From Lentisphaerota bacterium (lineage in GTDB: Bacteria > Verrucomicrobiota > Kiritimatiellia > JAAZAB01), in assembly GCA_016199105.1 (NCBI GenBank), contig JACQHI010000458.1, positions 1-7,849 on the forward strand: a stretch of DNA of 7,849 nucleotides, written 5' to 3'. How positions within the stretch are numbered: the stretch's first letter is position 1; every line of letters begins with the position of its first letter. Under the pieces are notes generated by a model. It was given only the letters and a program-made list of their open reading frames with translations. It was not told the origin of the DNA and searched no databases. The position numbers and the translations under genes were made by a program. Of this stretch, positions 1-6,750 are shown one piece after another.

Positions 1-1
1 A

Positions 2-82
2 AACCCCATCCGGAGCAAGATCAAGCAGGAACCGTCGGACGGCCCGTCCCGTCGTGATTCGTCACGGCTCGGTTCCGGGTAG
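2..82 (+). CDS. Possible C-terminal tail of an upstream gene (partial)
   Basis: From base 2 an open frame runs to a TAG at 80-82 and would encode 26 residues, beginning NPIRSKIKQEPSDG and ending RLGSG. The composition is hydrophilic and rich in Ser, Arg and Gly, like a disordered protein tail. The frame is too short to recognise a family, and another plus frame is also open across this stretch. It may simply be non-coding leader DNA. Nothing beyond the open frame supports it. Confidence 0.18.
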   Translation, partial: NPIRSKIKQEPSDGPSRRDSSRLGSG

Positions 83-126
83 ATCGCTAAGCGCCGGAAA
101 CGGCAGACAAATGATTCCGGCCCGGC

Positions 127-142
127 GCCGCCGCAAGGCGGC
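127..142. repeat. GC hairpin with GCAA tetraloop
   Basis: GCCGCC (127-132) and GGCGGC (137-142) are perfect inverted repeats separated by GCAA, a GNRA-type tetraloop when read as plus-strand RNA. Such a hairpin is very stable. It is followed by AAAGGGAAC rather than a T tract, so it is not a standard intrinsic terminator in the plus direction. It lies 77 nt upstream of the gspC-like start and could be a leader structure or a transcript 3' end processed without a U tail. Confidence 0.45.
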
Positions 143-195
143 AAAGGGAACAAAATCCGGCTTATGACTTGAAGGCCCGATTTTCCCGACCCTTT

Positions 196-216
196 GATTT
201 TTCGCGGCGAAAAATC
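196..216 (+). promoter_or_regulatory. Perfect palindrome abutting the gspC-like start codon
   Basis: Bases 196-205 (GATTTTTCGC) and 207-216 (GCGAAAAATC) are perfect inverted repeats around a single central G. As RNA they fold into an 8-bp stem with a GCGGC loop. The palindrome ends two bases before the ATG at 219, exactly where a ribosome binding site should lie, and no Shine-Dalgarno sequence is visible there. It could be a protein-binding operator or an RNA structure limiting initiation. Function is inference; the symmetry is seen directly. Confidence 0.5.
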
Positions 217-218
217 TT

Positions 219-1133
219 ATGATCAAGATCGATTTATGGCTTCGGCTGTCGGCTGTCGTTCAGTGGCTGCTTTTCGCGTTTGCCTCCGCCCTCGCCGTTT
301 TCCTGACCGTGAAATACCTGGACTTCACGAAAACCGGGCAGGGGGGGGCAGCCGCCGCGCTTACGGTATGGCCCGCGCCTTCCCCGCCCATACCCGCGGA
401 ATCCTGGTCCGTCTTCAGCGGCCAGGCAACAGCCCTCGAAACGACTCCATCCGCGGCTCCCAGCCGGAGCGGGGTGGAGACTCTGGCGAAGCGATTTCGA
501 CTGGCGGGAACTTTTTTCGCCTTCGGCGGCAATTCGCAGTCGCGCAAAGCCATCCTCGACGATATCCAGAAGAAGGAACAAATCATGGTCGGCGAAGGCG
601 ACCGGCTGCACGACAAAATCGAAGTCCGGAGTATTTATCCCGACCGAATCGTTCTGCGTGTCGGCGATTTGACCGAAGAACTGAAATTAAGTTTTACGGA
701 CATCCTGGCGATGCCCCCCGCCCCGGCGGCTGAAAAAAACGAGGGCACTGTCAACGCCGAAGACGCCGGCCGATTCGGGAAAAAAGTGGCGGCTCATCAA
801 TGGGTTCTCCAGCGGAGCACGTTGCTGTCGTATTACCGGGAACTTCTGGATAATCCCGAGCGGCTGACCCAGGTCTATGCCTCCTTGAAACCTCTCTACA
901 ACGGCCAGAAAATCTCAGGCTACACGCTGGGCGTCGAGGGCGAAGCCGACACGTTCGCGTCGCTCGGACTCAAGGAAGGCGACGTGATCCGCATGGTCAA
1001 TTCCATGCCCATGACCAGTCAGCGGCGCGCCGAGTATTTCCTGCGTGAATTCGTGGATGACCGCGTCAACGCCTTTGTCCTGGATATCGAGCGGGACAAG
1101 GCACCCACCAAGCTGATCTACCTGATTCGGTAA
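219..1133 (+). CDS. gspC: Type II secretion GspC-like inner-membrane protein with PDZ domain
   Basis: This 304-residue protein has the GspC layout. There is a short cytoplasmic N-terminus and one membrane segment at about residues 12-32 (VVQWLLFAFASALAVFLTV). A Pro/Ala-rich periplasmic linker follows (about 40-88), then a homology-region-like beta domain (about 93-160, from RLAGTFFAF to LTEELKLSF). The C-terminal PDZ domain spans about 200-304, with GYTLGVEGEADTFASLGLKEGDVIRMVN resembling the GspC PDZ core. In known systems GspC links the inner-membrane platform to the outer-membrane secretin GspD. Translation starts at the ATG beside the palindrome and ends in tandem stops TAA TGA. No other gsp genes are in the window; the next gene is convergent lepB. 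A G8 run lies in codons 41-44. A related membrane-anchored PDZ protein is the main alternative. Confidence 0.75.
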   Translation: MIKIDLWLRLSAVVQWLLFAFASALAVFLTVKYLDFTKTGQGGAAAALTVWPAPSPPIPAESWSVFSGQATALETTPSAAPSRSGVETLAKRFRLAGTFFAFGGNSQSRKAILDDIQKKEQIMVGEGDRLHDKIEVRSIYPDRIVLRVGDLTEELKLSFTDILAMPPAPAAEKNEGTVNAEDAGRFGKKVAAHQWVLQRSTLLSYYRELLDNPERLTQVYASLKPLYNGQKISGYTLGVEGEADTFASLGLKEGDVIRMVNSMPMTSQRRAEYFLREFVDDRVNAFVLDIERDKAPTKLIYLIR

Positions 1134-1140
1134 TGAGGAT

Positions 1141-1246
1141 GGTTCACGGTTCAACGGTTCACGGTTCCGGGGTTGCCAGCCCGAACGTCGCCGGCCATAG
1201 ATTCTCCATCCGAATAACCGAACCCTGAACCGCTCAACCGTGAACC
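1141..1246. repeat. Long imperfect inverted repeat of GAACCGT-type units
   Basis: The arms are 1141-1167 and 1220-1246, each 27 bases, and they pair at 24 of 27 positions around a 52-base spacer. Each arm is itself periodic: the left arm reads GGTTCA, CGGTTCAA, CGGTTCA, CGGTTC and the right arm carries the complementary GAACC/TCAACCGTGAACC units. The repeat starts 8 bases after the gspC-like stop codon, between convergent genes. This is a typical place for dispersed palindromic repeats or a bidirectional transcription end. Confidence 0.7.
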
Positions 1247-1433
1247 GTTCAACCCTGTCGCGCCTGTTCATAACCGTGGCCGGCGCGATCTGGTGTCATT
1301 AACAGCCTGTGAATAACCTCCAGCACAACCCGTAGTATTCCGCCCCGTCTCGTATTAGACATAAGATATATTATGCGACACGATATAGGAAGGCCTGATA
1401 GTGTGGGTTTTTAGGGTTTTGAGGTTCGTTACT

Positions 1434-1502
1434 CCAGCGGTACAGCGGGACCTGCGGGACCGCTGGCTTCTTCCCTCAGCGGGTGCGCAGTCCCCGCTGT
1501 AC
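1434..1502. repeat. Cluster of overlapping GC-rich palindromes downstream of lepB
   Basis: Three perfect inverted repeats overlap here: CCAGCGGT (1434-1441) with ACCGCTGG (1459-1466), CAGCGGG (1477-1483) with CCCGCTG (1493-1499), and GTACAGCGGG (1440-1449) with CCCGCTGTAC (1493-1502). They exclude each other in part, so the transcript could form either two small hairpins or one large one. The cluster lies just past the lepB stop codon and may protect or end that transcript. It also resembles REP-type dispersed repeats. Confidence 0.6.
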
Positions 1503-1513
1503 TTCAGGCGCTA

Positions 1514-2617
1514 TCAGTCTCTGAAACCCCAGCGGCTGGAAAACGGCCAATAGACCATGAAGGCCGGGCCGACCAGATTCTTTTGGGGAACCGGTCCCCA
1601 ATATCGACTGTCGGCGCTGTTCGGTTGATTGTCGCCGCAGGCGAAATACTCGTCGTCCTTGAGCGATACGGTGTCGGACGAGGTCCTAAGAAGCGTGTTG
1701 AATCGTTCCGTTGTGAGGTAGCCGGCATAGCCGTCGGTTTTCCGCTCGATCCGGGCGATGGCTTCCGGCTCGCTCATGACGTCGCCGTTGATCTTAAGGT
1801 TCGGCGGGGCGATGCTGACGGTTTCTCCCGGGAGTCCCACCATCCGCTTGACATAATACTCGTTGGTTTTGATGTCCGGATGCAATATGCCCATGGTGCG
1901 GAACACCATGATTTCCCCCCGTTGCGGTTTCCTGAAATTCCAGGACACCCGGTTGACGAAAATATGGTCCCCGGCATTCCGGATGCCCGAGGCCAGAAGT
2001 TGCCCCTTGAAAACATAGTCGCCCGGATGGACATGCGCCGTCATGCCGTCATAAACCCTGTGATCGGCATTACCGACTCTGATCGTCGTGTCGGAGGGAA
2101 AAATCTTGCCCGGGAACGTGTGCATCTGGACATGTCCCGACGTCTCGGCGTGAATGGCCACGTACCACTCGCCGAAAATCAGCCACTTCAACAATTTTAC
2201 GGGATACCGATCCCCCAACCCCGGTTTGTCGGCCGGCTCGTAGTGAATGCCATAGAGGGTCGGCTTCATCGAATGGGTGGGGATTTTGAACGGCTGAATA
2301 AAAAACGTCCGGAACGCCATGGCCACGGCGAAGGCCACGACGAGAATCTCGAAGTTCTCCCGAAGCGAAGCCATCGGCTTGAGAGGACTCAGCTTCCGGG
2401 CGGCCGTGAAAACGCGATCGGCCAGGGGCTCGACGGAGGCCAGGTCCCCCTGCTTCACCGCCCGGGCAAGCGCCGTCTCGGACTCCGTCAGCTTCCGCAA
2501 TTCCTCCGGCGCCGCCATGTCTTCCCGCATGTGGCGGACATGCCGGGCCTCGCGGAGAACGTGCAGGGCCAGTTTCCGCGTCCGCCGCCGTTGGAGATAG
2601 TGTTTGATTGCATCCAT
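1514..2617 (-). CDS. lepB: Signal peptidase I (LepB), enlarged form
   Basis: This serine protease cleaves signal peptides from exported pre-proteins at the outer face of the cytoplasmic membrane. The 367 residues show a charged, helical N-terminal extension (1-85) and one membrane segment (about 88-104). The serine motif IPTHSMKPTL contains Ser116, the GDHIFVNR and RGEIMVF boxes lie at about 216-239, the lysine motif YYVKRMVGLPGE contains Lys257, and GDNQPNSADSRYWGPV lies at 328-343. Ser116 and Lys257 are the expected catalytic dyad. About 95 residues are inserted between the serine box and GDHIF, where E. coli LepB has almost none. I chose the ATG at 2617, 14 bases after the lepA stop. A longer frame from 2767 lies inside lepA and lacks family similarity. 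The start has only a weak Shine-Dalgarno, so coupling to lepA translation is likely. Confidence 0.93.
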   Translation of the reverse strand: MDAIKHYLQRRRTRKLALHVLREARHVRHMREDMAAPEELRKLTESETALARAVKQGDLASVEPLADRVFTAARKLSPLKPMASLRENFEILVVAFAVAMAFRTFFIQPFKIPTHSMKPTLYGIHYEPADKPGLGDRYPVKLLKWLIFGEWYVAIHAETSGHVQMHTFPGKIFPSDTTIRVGNADHRVYDGMTAHVHPGDYVFKGQLLASGIRNAGDHIFVNRVSWNFRKPQRGEIMVFRTMGILHPDIKTNEYYVKRMVGLPGETVSIAPPNLKINGDVMSEPEAIARIERKTDGYAGYLTTERFNTLLRTSSDTVSLKDDEYFACGDNQPNSADSRYWGPVPQKNLVGPAFMVYWPFSSRWGFRD

Positions 2618-2631
2618 GAGTGAATTTATCT

Positions 2632-4440
2632 TCAATCCGTGGACCTCAACACCGTGACGAACGCTTCCTGCGGCACGTTGACACTGCCCACCAGTTTCAT
2701 CCGCTTTTTGCCTTCCTTCTGGCGCTCCAGGAGCTTGCGCTTGCGGCTGATGTCGCCGCCGTAGCATTTGGCCGTCACATCCTTTCGGAGCGCCTTGATG
2801 GTTTCACGGGCGATGATTTTGCCGCCCACCGCCGCTTGGATCGGGACGGCGAACAGGTGAGCCGGGATGACCTCCTTGAGCGCCTTGCACATCTGGCGCC
2901 CCCGGTATTCGGCCTTCGACCGGTGAATCAGACAGGAAAACGCGTCCACGACCTCGCCGTTGAGCAGGATGTCCAGCTTCACCAGGTCGCTGACGGCATA
3001 CGCGGTGAATTCATAATCCATGGAGGCGTAGCCATGGCTGACGCTCTTCAGAAAATCGTAGAAATCCACGAGAATCTCGTTCAGGGGCATCAGGCAATAC
3101 AGCATCACGCGCCGGACGTCGAGGGAATCCATTTTTTCCACCTCGCCCCGCCGGTCCCGGATGAGCTTCATCACGTCGCCGATATGCTCGTTGTGGCAGA
3201 TGATGCAGGCCTTGATCATCGGCTCTTCGATGTGATCGACTTTCGTGGTGTCCGGCAGATAAATGGGGTTGTCGATCTTCATCTGTTCGCCGTTATTGAG
3301 GAATACTTTATACACCACGGCCGGATACGTGCTGATGATGTCCACGTCGAATTCGCGGCGCAGCCGTTCCTGCACGATCTCCAGGTGCAGCAGCCCCAGG
3401 AACCCGCAGCGAAAACCGAACCCGAGCGCCACGGAGGATTCCGCCTGGTGCGTGAAGGCGCTGTCGTTCAGCGCGAGTTTCCCCAGGCTGGCCTTCAATT
3501 TCTCGTAATCCGCCGTGTTGACCGGGTAGATGCCGCTGAAGACCATCGGCTGGATGGTCTTGAACCCCGGCAACGGCGTCGTGGACGGCCGGTCCGTGGC
3601 GGTCAGGGTGTCGCCGATCCGCATCTCCCGGGGTTCCTTGATCGTGCTGATCATATAGCCCACCTGCCCGGTCTTCAATTCTCCGACCGGCGTGAACTGG
3701 GGGGCGAAAATGCCGACCTCCTTGACTTCGGTCGTCAACCCGGTGCCGATCATCTTCACCCGGTCGCCAACCTTCAGCCGGCCGTCCACGACACGGACAT
3801 AGGCCACGACTCCCCGGTAGGCGTCATAGATCGAATCGAACACGAGGGCCCGGGTGGCCTGGCCGGAGGGATCCGTGGTGGGGGGCGGCACGCGGGTGAT
3901 GATGGCCTCCAGGAGTTCGGGAACCCCCTGCCCCGTCTTGGCGCTGATATGAAGGGCGTTGTTCGTCGGAATGCCCAGAATGTCCTCGATCTGCCGGCAG
4001 ACCTCGTCCACCTTGGCCGTGGGCAAATCGACTTTGTTCAGGACGGGGATGATTTCCAGATTATTCTCGATGGCCAGGTAGGCGTTGGCCACCGTCTGCG
4101 CCTCCACGCCCTGGGCGGCATCCACCACCAGGAGCGCGCCTTCGCAGGACGCCATGCTCCGCGACACTTCGTAGGTGAAATCCACATGGCCGGGAGTGTC
4201 GATCAGGTTGAAATCGAAGTTCCGGCCGTCGGCGGCCTTGTAGCGCATGGTCACCGGGTGGCACTTGATCGTGATGCCGCGCTCCCGTTCCAGGTCCATG
4301 CTGTCCAGCACCTGGTCCCGGAAATCCCGCTGCTCGATGGTATGCGTGAGCAGCAGCATACGATCGGCCAGCGTCGATTTGCCGTGATCGATGTGGGCGA
4401 TGATGCAAAAATTCCGGATATGCGAGAGTTCGTTTTCCAT
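2632..4440 (-). CDS. lepA: Elongation factor 4 (LepA), ribosome-associated GTPase
   Basis: LepA/EF4 is a translational GTPase of the EF-G type, linked to ribosome back-translocation and assembly and found in nearly all bacteria. All G motifs are visible: G1 AHIDHGKST (15-23), G2 RGITIK (54-59), G3 DTPGHVDF (81-88) with His85, G4 NKVD (135-138) and G5 SAK (166-168). The length of 602 residues is normal, and the LepA-specific C-terminal domain is present (CYGGDISRKRKLLERQKEGKKRMK). After G2 the sequence is KCHPVTM rather than the KAQAV-type seen in enterobacteria. The start at 4440 gives the family N-terminus (IRNFCIIAHIDHGK); a GAGG lies only three bases before the ATG. lepB follows 14 bases after the stop, the conserved lepA-lepB order. 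A 62-base gap separates it from the URO-D gene upstream, so it may be read through or have its own promoter. Confidence 0.97.
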   Translation of the reverse strand: MENELSHIRNFCIIAHIDHGKSTLADRMLLLTHTIEQRDFRDQVLDSMDLERERGITIKCHPVTMRYKAADGRNFDFNLIDTPGHVDFTYEVSRSMASCEGALLVVDAAQGVEAQTVANAYLAIENNLEIIPVLNKVDLPTAKVDEVCRQIEDILGIPTNNALHISAKTGQGVPELLEAIITRVPPPTTDPSGQATRALVFDSIYDAYRGVVAYVRVVDGRLKVGDRVKMIGTGLTTEVKEVGIFAPQFTPVGELKTGQVGYMISTIKEPREMRIGDTLTATDRPSTTPLPGFKTIQPMVFSGIYPVNTADYEKLKASLGKLALNDSAFTHQAESSVALGFGFRCGFLGLLHLEIVQERLRREFDVDIISTYPAVVYKVFLNNGEQMKIDNPIYLPDTTKVDHIEEPMIKACIICHNEHIGDVMKLIRDRRGEVEKMDSLDVRRVMLYCLMPLNEILVDFYDFLKSVSHGYASMDYEFTAYAVSDLVKLDILLNGEVVDAFSCLIHRSKAEYRGRQMCKALKEVIPAHLFAVPIQAAVGGKIIARETIKALRKDVTAKCYGGDISRKRKLLERQKEGKKRMKLVGSVNVPQEAFVTVLRSTD

Positions 4441-4502
4441 GGGCCTCGAATCAAGGCAGGAACCCTATCAAAACCCCCCGGTCCGCGCATTAAGAAAAAT
4501 TC

Positions 4503-5597
4503 TTATTCCGCATACCGGCCTTCTTCAGCGGCGATTCGCACCATGGCGCGGACTTTGGCGGGGTCCGTCTCCGTGGGCAACATGTCTCCGGCGGCAAGAA
4601 TATAGCCGCCGCCGGCCGCGGCTTCCCGCAGGCAACGCCGACAGTCCCCCTCCACCTCCGCCAGACTGCCGTGCGCCAGGATGTCCGTTCGAACGCCGCC
4701 CATCAGCGCCATATGGCCGCCCAGCCGCTCCTTGACTTCCCTCACGCGCGTACCGCCCAGTTCGTCCAACGGTTCGATACAATCCACGCCGGTCTCCGCG
4801 ATGGCATCCAGCAGATGCGTGATCCGTCCGCACATGTGCAGGTAGATGCTCTTGCCCGTCGGCCGCAGGGCGGAAACGAACTCCTGAAAATACGGCAAAC
4901 ACAGCGCGCGGAAATCTTCCGGGGAAAGGAACTGCCCGAAGGTTTCGCCGATATAAAACGCATCCACCCCAAGCCGGGCCATGGCCTGTGCTTGGCGGAT
5001 GCTGATCTCCGCCTTCCGTTCGGTCCAGCGCCGGACAAACTCGGGCCGTTCCACAATGTCCATCAGCGTGGCTTCCATCCCCTGCGTGTGACACAGGGTT
5101 TCGACCGTGAACGTGGGAGGCACTCCGACAATGCAAAGCCGGGCGCCGTAAGTTTCCACCGCCGCGCGGACCGGTCGCAGGGGTTCACTGTCCTGCAGAG
5201 CCTCCAGGGCGGGAATTTCCAAAGCGTCGATATCCGCGTTGCCGAGGCGGCGCCGCTTTTCCGGTAGCGTCAAGACACCGCCGCCGCCCTCGAAATCCAC
5301 GATGCCGGTCGGCCGGCCGGTCGCGGGCTCGATGGCATAGGCCGCGTTCTCCCGCCATTCGATCAGTTGGGCGTTCGACCCCATCCAGACCCGAAAACCG
5401 TCCACACCGTAGTTCACGGCGCAATCCGCGACCAATCGGTCGTATTTTTCCGGATGGCGGAGACGATCCACGATCGTGTCCCGATACGGCAGGCCGGCCG
5501 CCCGGATCGCGTGCGGCGGGCAGATTTGGGGCAGCACCGGCACCCGGTCCGGCCGCCCGCCCGTCATGGCGATTCGGCAGCGTTGCTTGGCATCCAT
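4503..5597 (-). CDS. Uroporphyrinogen decarboxylase-family (URO-D/MtaA-like) protein B
   Basis: This 364-residue TIM-barrel protein belongs to the URO-D superfamily, which includes HemE and the zinc-dependent methylcobamide:CoM methyltransferases such as MtaA. The HemE signature MRQAGRY is absent, so it is unlikely to make heme. Visible motifs are GVDAFYIGETFGQFLSPEDFR (about 210-230), the metal motif YLHMCGR with His254 and Cys256, VDCIEPLDE (271-279) and GGGYILAAGDMLP (329-341). MtaA-type enzymes carry a third zinc-ligand Cys near this last segment, and here it reads AAGD without Cys. The start at 5597 is preceded by AGGGA at a spacing of 8. An in-frame ATG at 5618 would overlap the upstream gene and has no Shine-Dalgarno. 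It lies 4 nt downstream of protein A, in the same operon. Substrate is unknown; a methyltransferase or a demethylation role is possible. Confidence 0.85.
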   Translation of the reverse strand: MDAKQRCRIAMTGGRPDRVPVLPQICPPHAIRAAGLPYRDTIVDRLRHPEKYDRLVADCAVNYGVDGFRVWMGSNAQLIEWRENAAYAIEPATGRPTGIVDFEGGGGVLTLPEKRRRLGNADIDALEIPALEALQDSEPLRPVRAAVETYGARLCIVGVPPTFTVETLCHTQGMEATLMDIVERPEFVRRWTERKAEISIRQAQAMARLGVDAFYIGETFGQFLSPEDFRALCLPYFQEFVSALRPTGKSIYLHMCGRITHLLDAIAETGVDCIEPLDELGGTRVREVKERLGGHMALMGGVRTDILAHGSLAEVEGDCRRCLREAAAGGGYILAAGDMLPTETDPAKVRAMVRIAAEEGRYAE

Positions 5598-5601
5598 GTC
5601 T

Positions 5602-6750
5602 TCATTCCCTCGCAGCATCGATCATGGCGTTGTAGTTGGCTTCCTCGGGAGCCGTGATGGGACCGAGGGGTGTGCCGGTCGCCGTCACAATCAGGCGCGC
5701 AGGGCCGGCTTCCCTGACGATCCCTTTCACCCGCTGTCGGATGTCGGCCGGCGACGCGGCGGCCAGTTCCCGCATTTGAATGTTCCCGGCCAGCGTCACC
5801 CGTCCTCCGGCGATGAGTCGGGCATCGTCCAGGGTCACATCGCCGTCCGGAACCGCCTCCACCGGATCGGTCACGTCCACGCCCATTTCCGCGAAGCGCC
5901 GCAGCGCGTGCCGGAGATGGCCGTGGCAATGCACGCCCACCAGTCCGCCGCCCTGCTTGACGAGTCGCACGAGAGGCGTGTCGTACCGCACGACGAATTC
6001 GTCAAAATCGGAAGGCGCCATGAGCGGCGGAGTCGCATGCTCGGCGCCGCCGAATCGGAACAACGGACCGATGCCGGCCTTGAGCAGCGCGGCGATATTC
6101 CGGCCGATGCGCTCCGCCACCCGCTCCAGCAGCCGGTGAACCAGCCCGGTGTGCGTGCGCGCGAGGATCAGGAATTCGGTGGGCTCGAACAGCCGACATA
6201 CGACGAGCAACGGCGAGGGAACCGTGGGCCACATCGTCCCGCGCGTTCCGAGGCGCGCCTGGAGTTCGAAGAAATCGCCCGCCTCCGGCGGATCCCCCTC
6301 CCAGGGCAGCTCGAGCAGCGCTTCCGCATCGCGCGGCTCCTTGCAGAAGTGCTCCAAGGTCCAACTGTGCCCGACGCCCGGCTGCGTGGCGCTCACCTGC
6401 CGCCATTGCCGCCCCGCCGCGGTCACCGTTGTCACGGTGAGCATGTGCCCTTCTTCGTTGCGGGCTGCGGTTTCGCGCGTCAGGGAAAGGGGGCAGAGAT
6501 AGGGCTCGCTGCGCATGCACGGCGGCCGCCAGATGAAGCAGTTGTCGCAGTCCGTCTCCATGCGCCGGACCAGCCGCCCATAGGCCGGATCCTGTTCCCG
6601 CCAGCGGTCGCCGTCGGCATAACCATGGAACGGGGCCGGCAGGAAGCCCGTGGCGGCCAGCCCGAAGGGAATGTGCGTCCAAATTGGGGGCCGGTCAACG
6701 GGCTCTCCCCGTAGCGCTCGCAAAATCCGATCTCTGGGATTCGCGCACAT
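5602..6750 (-). CDS. Uroporphyrinogen decarboxylase-family (URO-D/MtaA-like) protein A
   Basis: This 382-residue protein is a second, divergent member of the URO-D superfamily. It opens with the family-like NPRDRILRALRGEPVDRPPIW (about 4-24), without the HemE MRQAGRY motif. It continues through APSDFDEFVVRYDTPLV (245-261), the probable metal site GVHCHGHL (272-279; His274, Cys275, His276), GVDVTDPVEAVPDGD (290-304), GGRVTLAGNIQ (315-325) and a C-terminal ATGTPLGPITAPEEANYNAMIDA (357-379). The usual HxCG is replaced by HCHG, and the C-terminal zinc Cys is not evident. The N-terminal half is rich in Cys (68, 71, 78, 86). I chose the ATG at 6750, which forms TAATG with the isomerase stop; a longer GTG start at 6798 would run back into the isomerase gene. 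One-base overlap upstream and a 4-nt gap downstream indicate translational coupling. Its reaction cannot be inferred from sequence alone. Confidence 0.8.
   Translation of the reverse strand: MCANPRDRILRALRGEPVDRPPIWTHIPFGLAATGFLPAPFHGYADGDRWREQDPAYGRLVRRMETDCDNCFIWRPPCMRSEPYLCPLSLTRETAARNEEGHMLTVTTVTAAGRQWRQVSATQPGVGHSWTLEHFCKEPRDAEALLELPWEGDPPEAGDFFELQARLGTRGTMWPTVPSPLLVVCRLFEPTEFLILARTHTGLVHRLLERVAERIGRNIAALLKAGIGPLFRFGGAEHATPPLMAPSDFDEFVVRYDTPLVRLVKQGGGLVGVHCHGHLRHALRRFAEMGVDVTDPVEAVPDGDVTLDDARLIAGGRVTLAGNIQMRELAAASPADIRQRVKGIVREAGPARLIVTATGTPLGPITAPEEANYNAMIDAARE
5606..5610 (-). promoter_or_regulatory. Ribosome binding site deciding the protein B start
   Basis: AGGGA on the minus strand lies 8 bases before the ATG at 5597 and within the last codons of protein A. 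No comparable site precedes the alternative ATG at 5618, so this site decides the start of the URO-D protein B gene. Confidence 0.6.

Larger units (their letters stand above)
1134..1513. other. Convergent intergenic region, no gene seen
   Basis: These 380 bases separate the 3' ends of the plus-strand gspC-like gene and minus-strand lepB. No convincing coding frame is present. The region holds a long imperfect inverted repeat built on GAACCGT-type units (1141-1246), two similar 13-mers (1263-1275 and 1306-1318) and an AT-rich island with a CATAA/TTATG inverted repeat (1360-1375). A GC-rich nested palindrome cluster (1434-1502) ends 11 bases from the lepB stop. No hairpin followed by a clear T tract was found for either gene, so the palindromes themselves may act as transcript ends. 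Confidence 0.7.

Noticed and set aside
1360..1375. AT-rich CATAA/TTATG inverted repeat as a promoter
   Set aside because: A TATATT-like -10 can be drawn, but no -35 sits at proper spacing and no gene lies downstream in either direction at close range.
1583..2623. A 346-codon plus-strand open frame opposite lepB
   Set aside because: Antisense of a gene with intact catalytic motifs; no family features.
4491..4505. TAAGAA/TTCTTA hairpin with AAA loop at the end of URO-D protein B as a terminator
   Set aside because: Only a six-pair AT-rich stem that includes the stop codon itself, with no GC stem before a T run; too weak to call, so read-through into lepA remains possible.
2620..4605. A 661-codon plus-strand open frame opposite lepA
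   Set aside because: Very long, but its His-, Arg- and Asp-rich composition and perfect overlap with the unmistakable lepA show it is an antisense shadow caused by high GC at third codon positions.
5476..6714. A 412-codon plus-strand open frame opposite the URO-D genes
   Set aside because: Shadow frame; low-complexity Arg/Pro/Gly-rich product, no start signal, and the opposite strand has clear family motifs.
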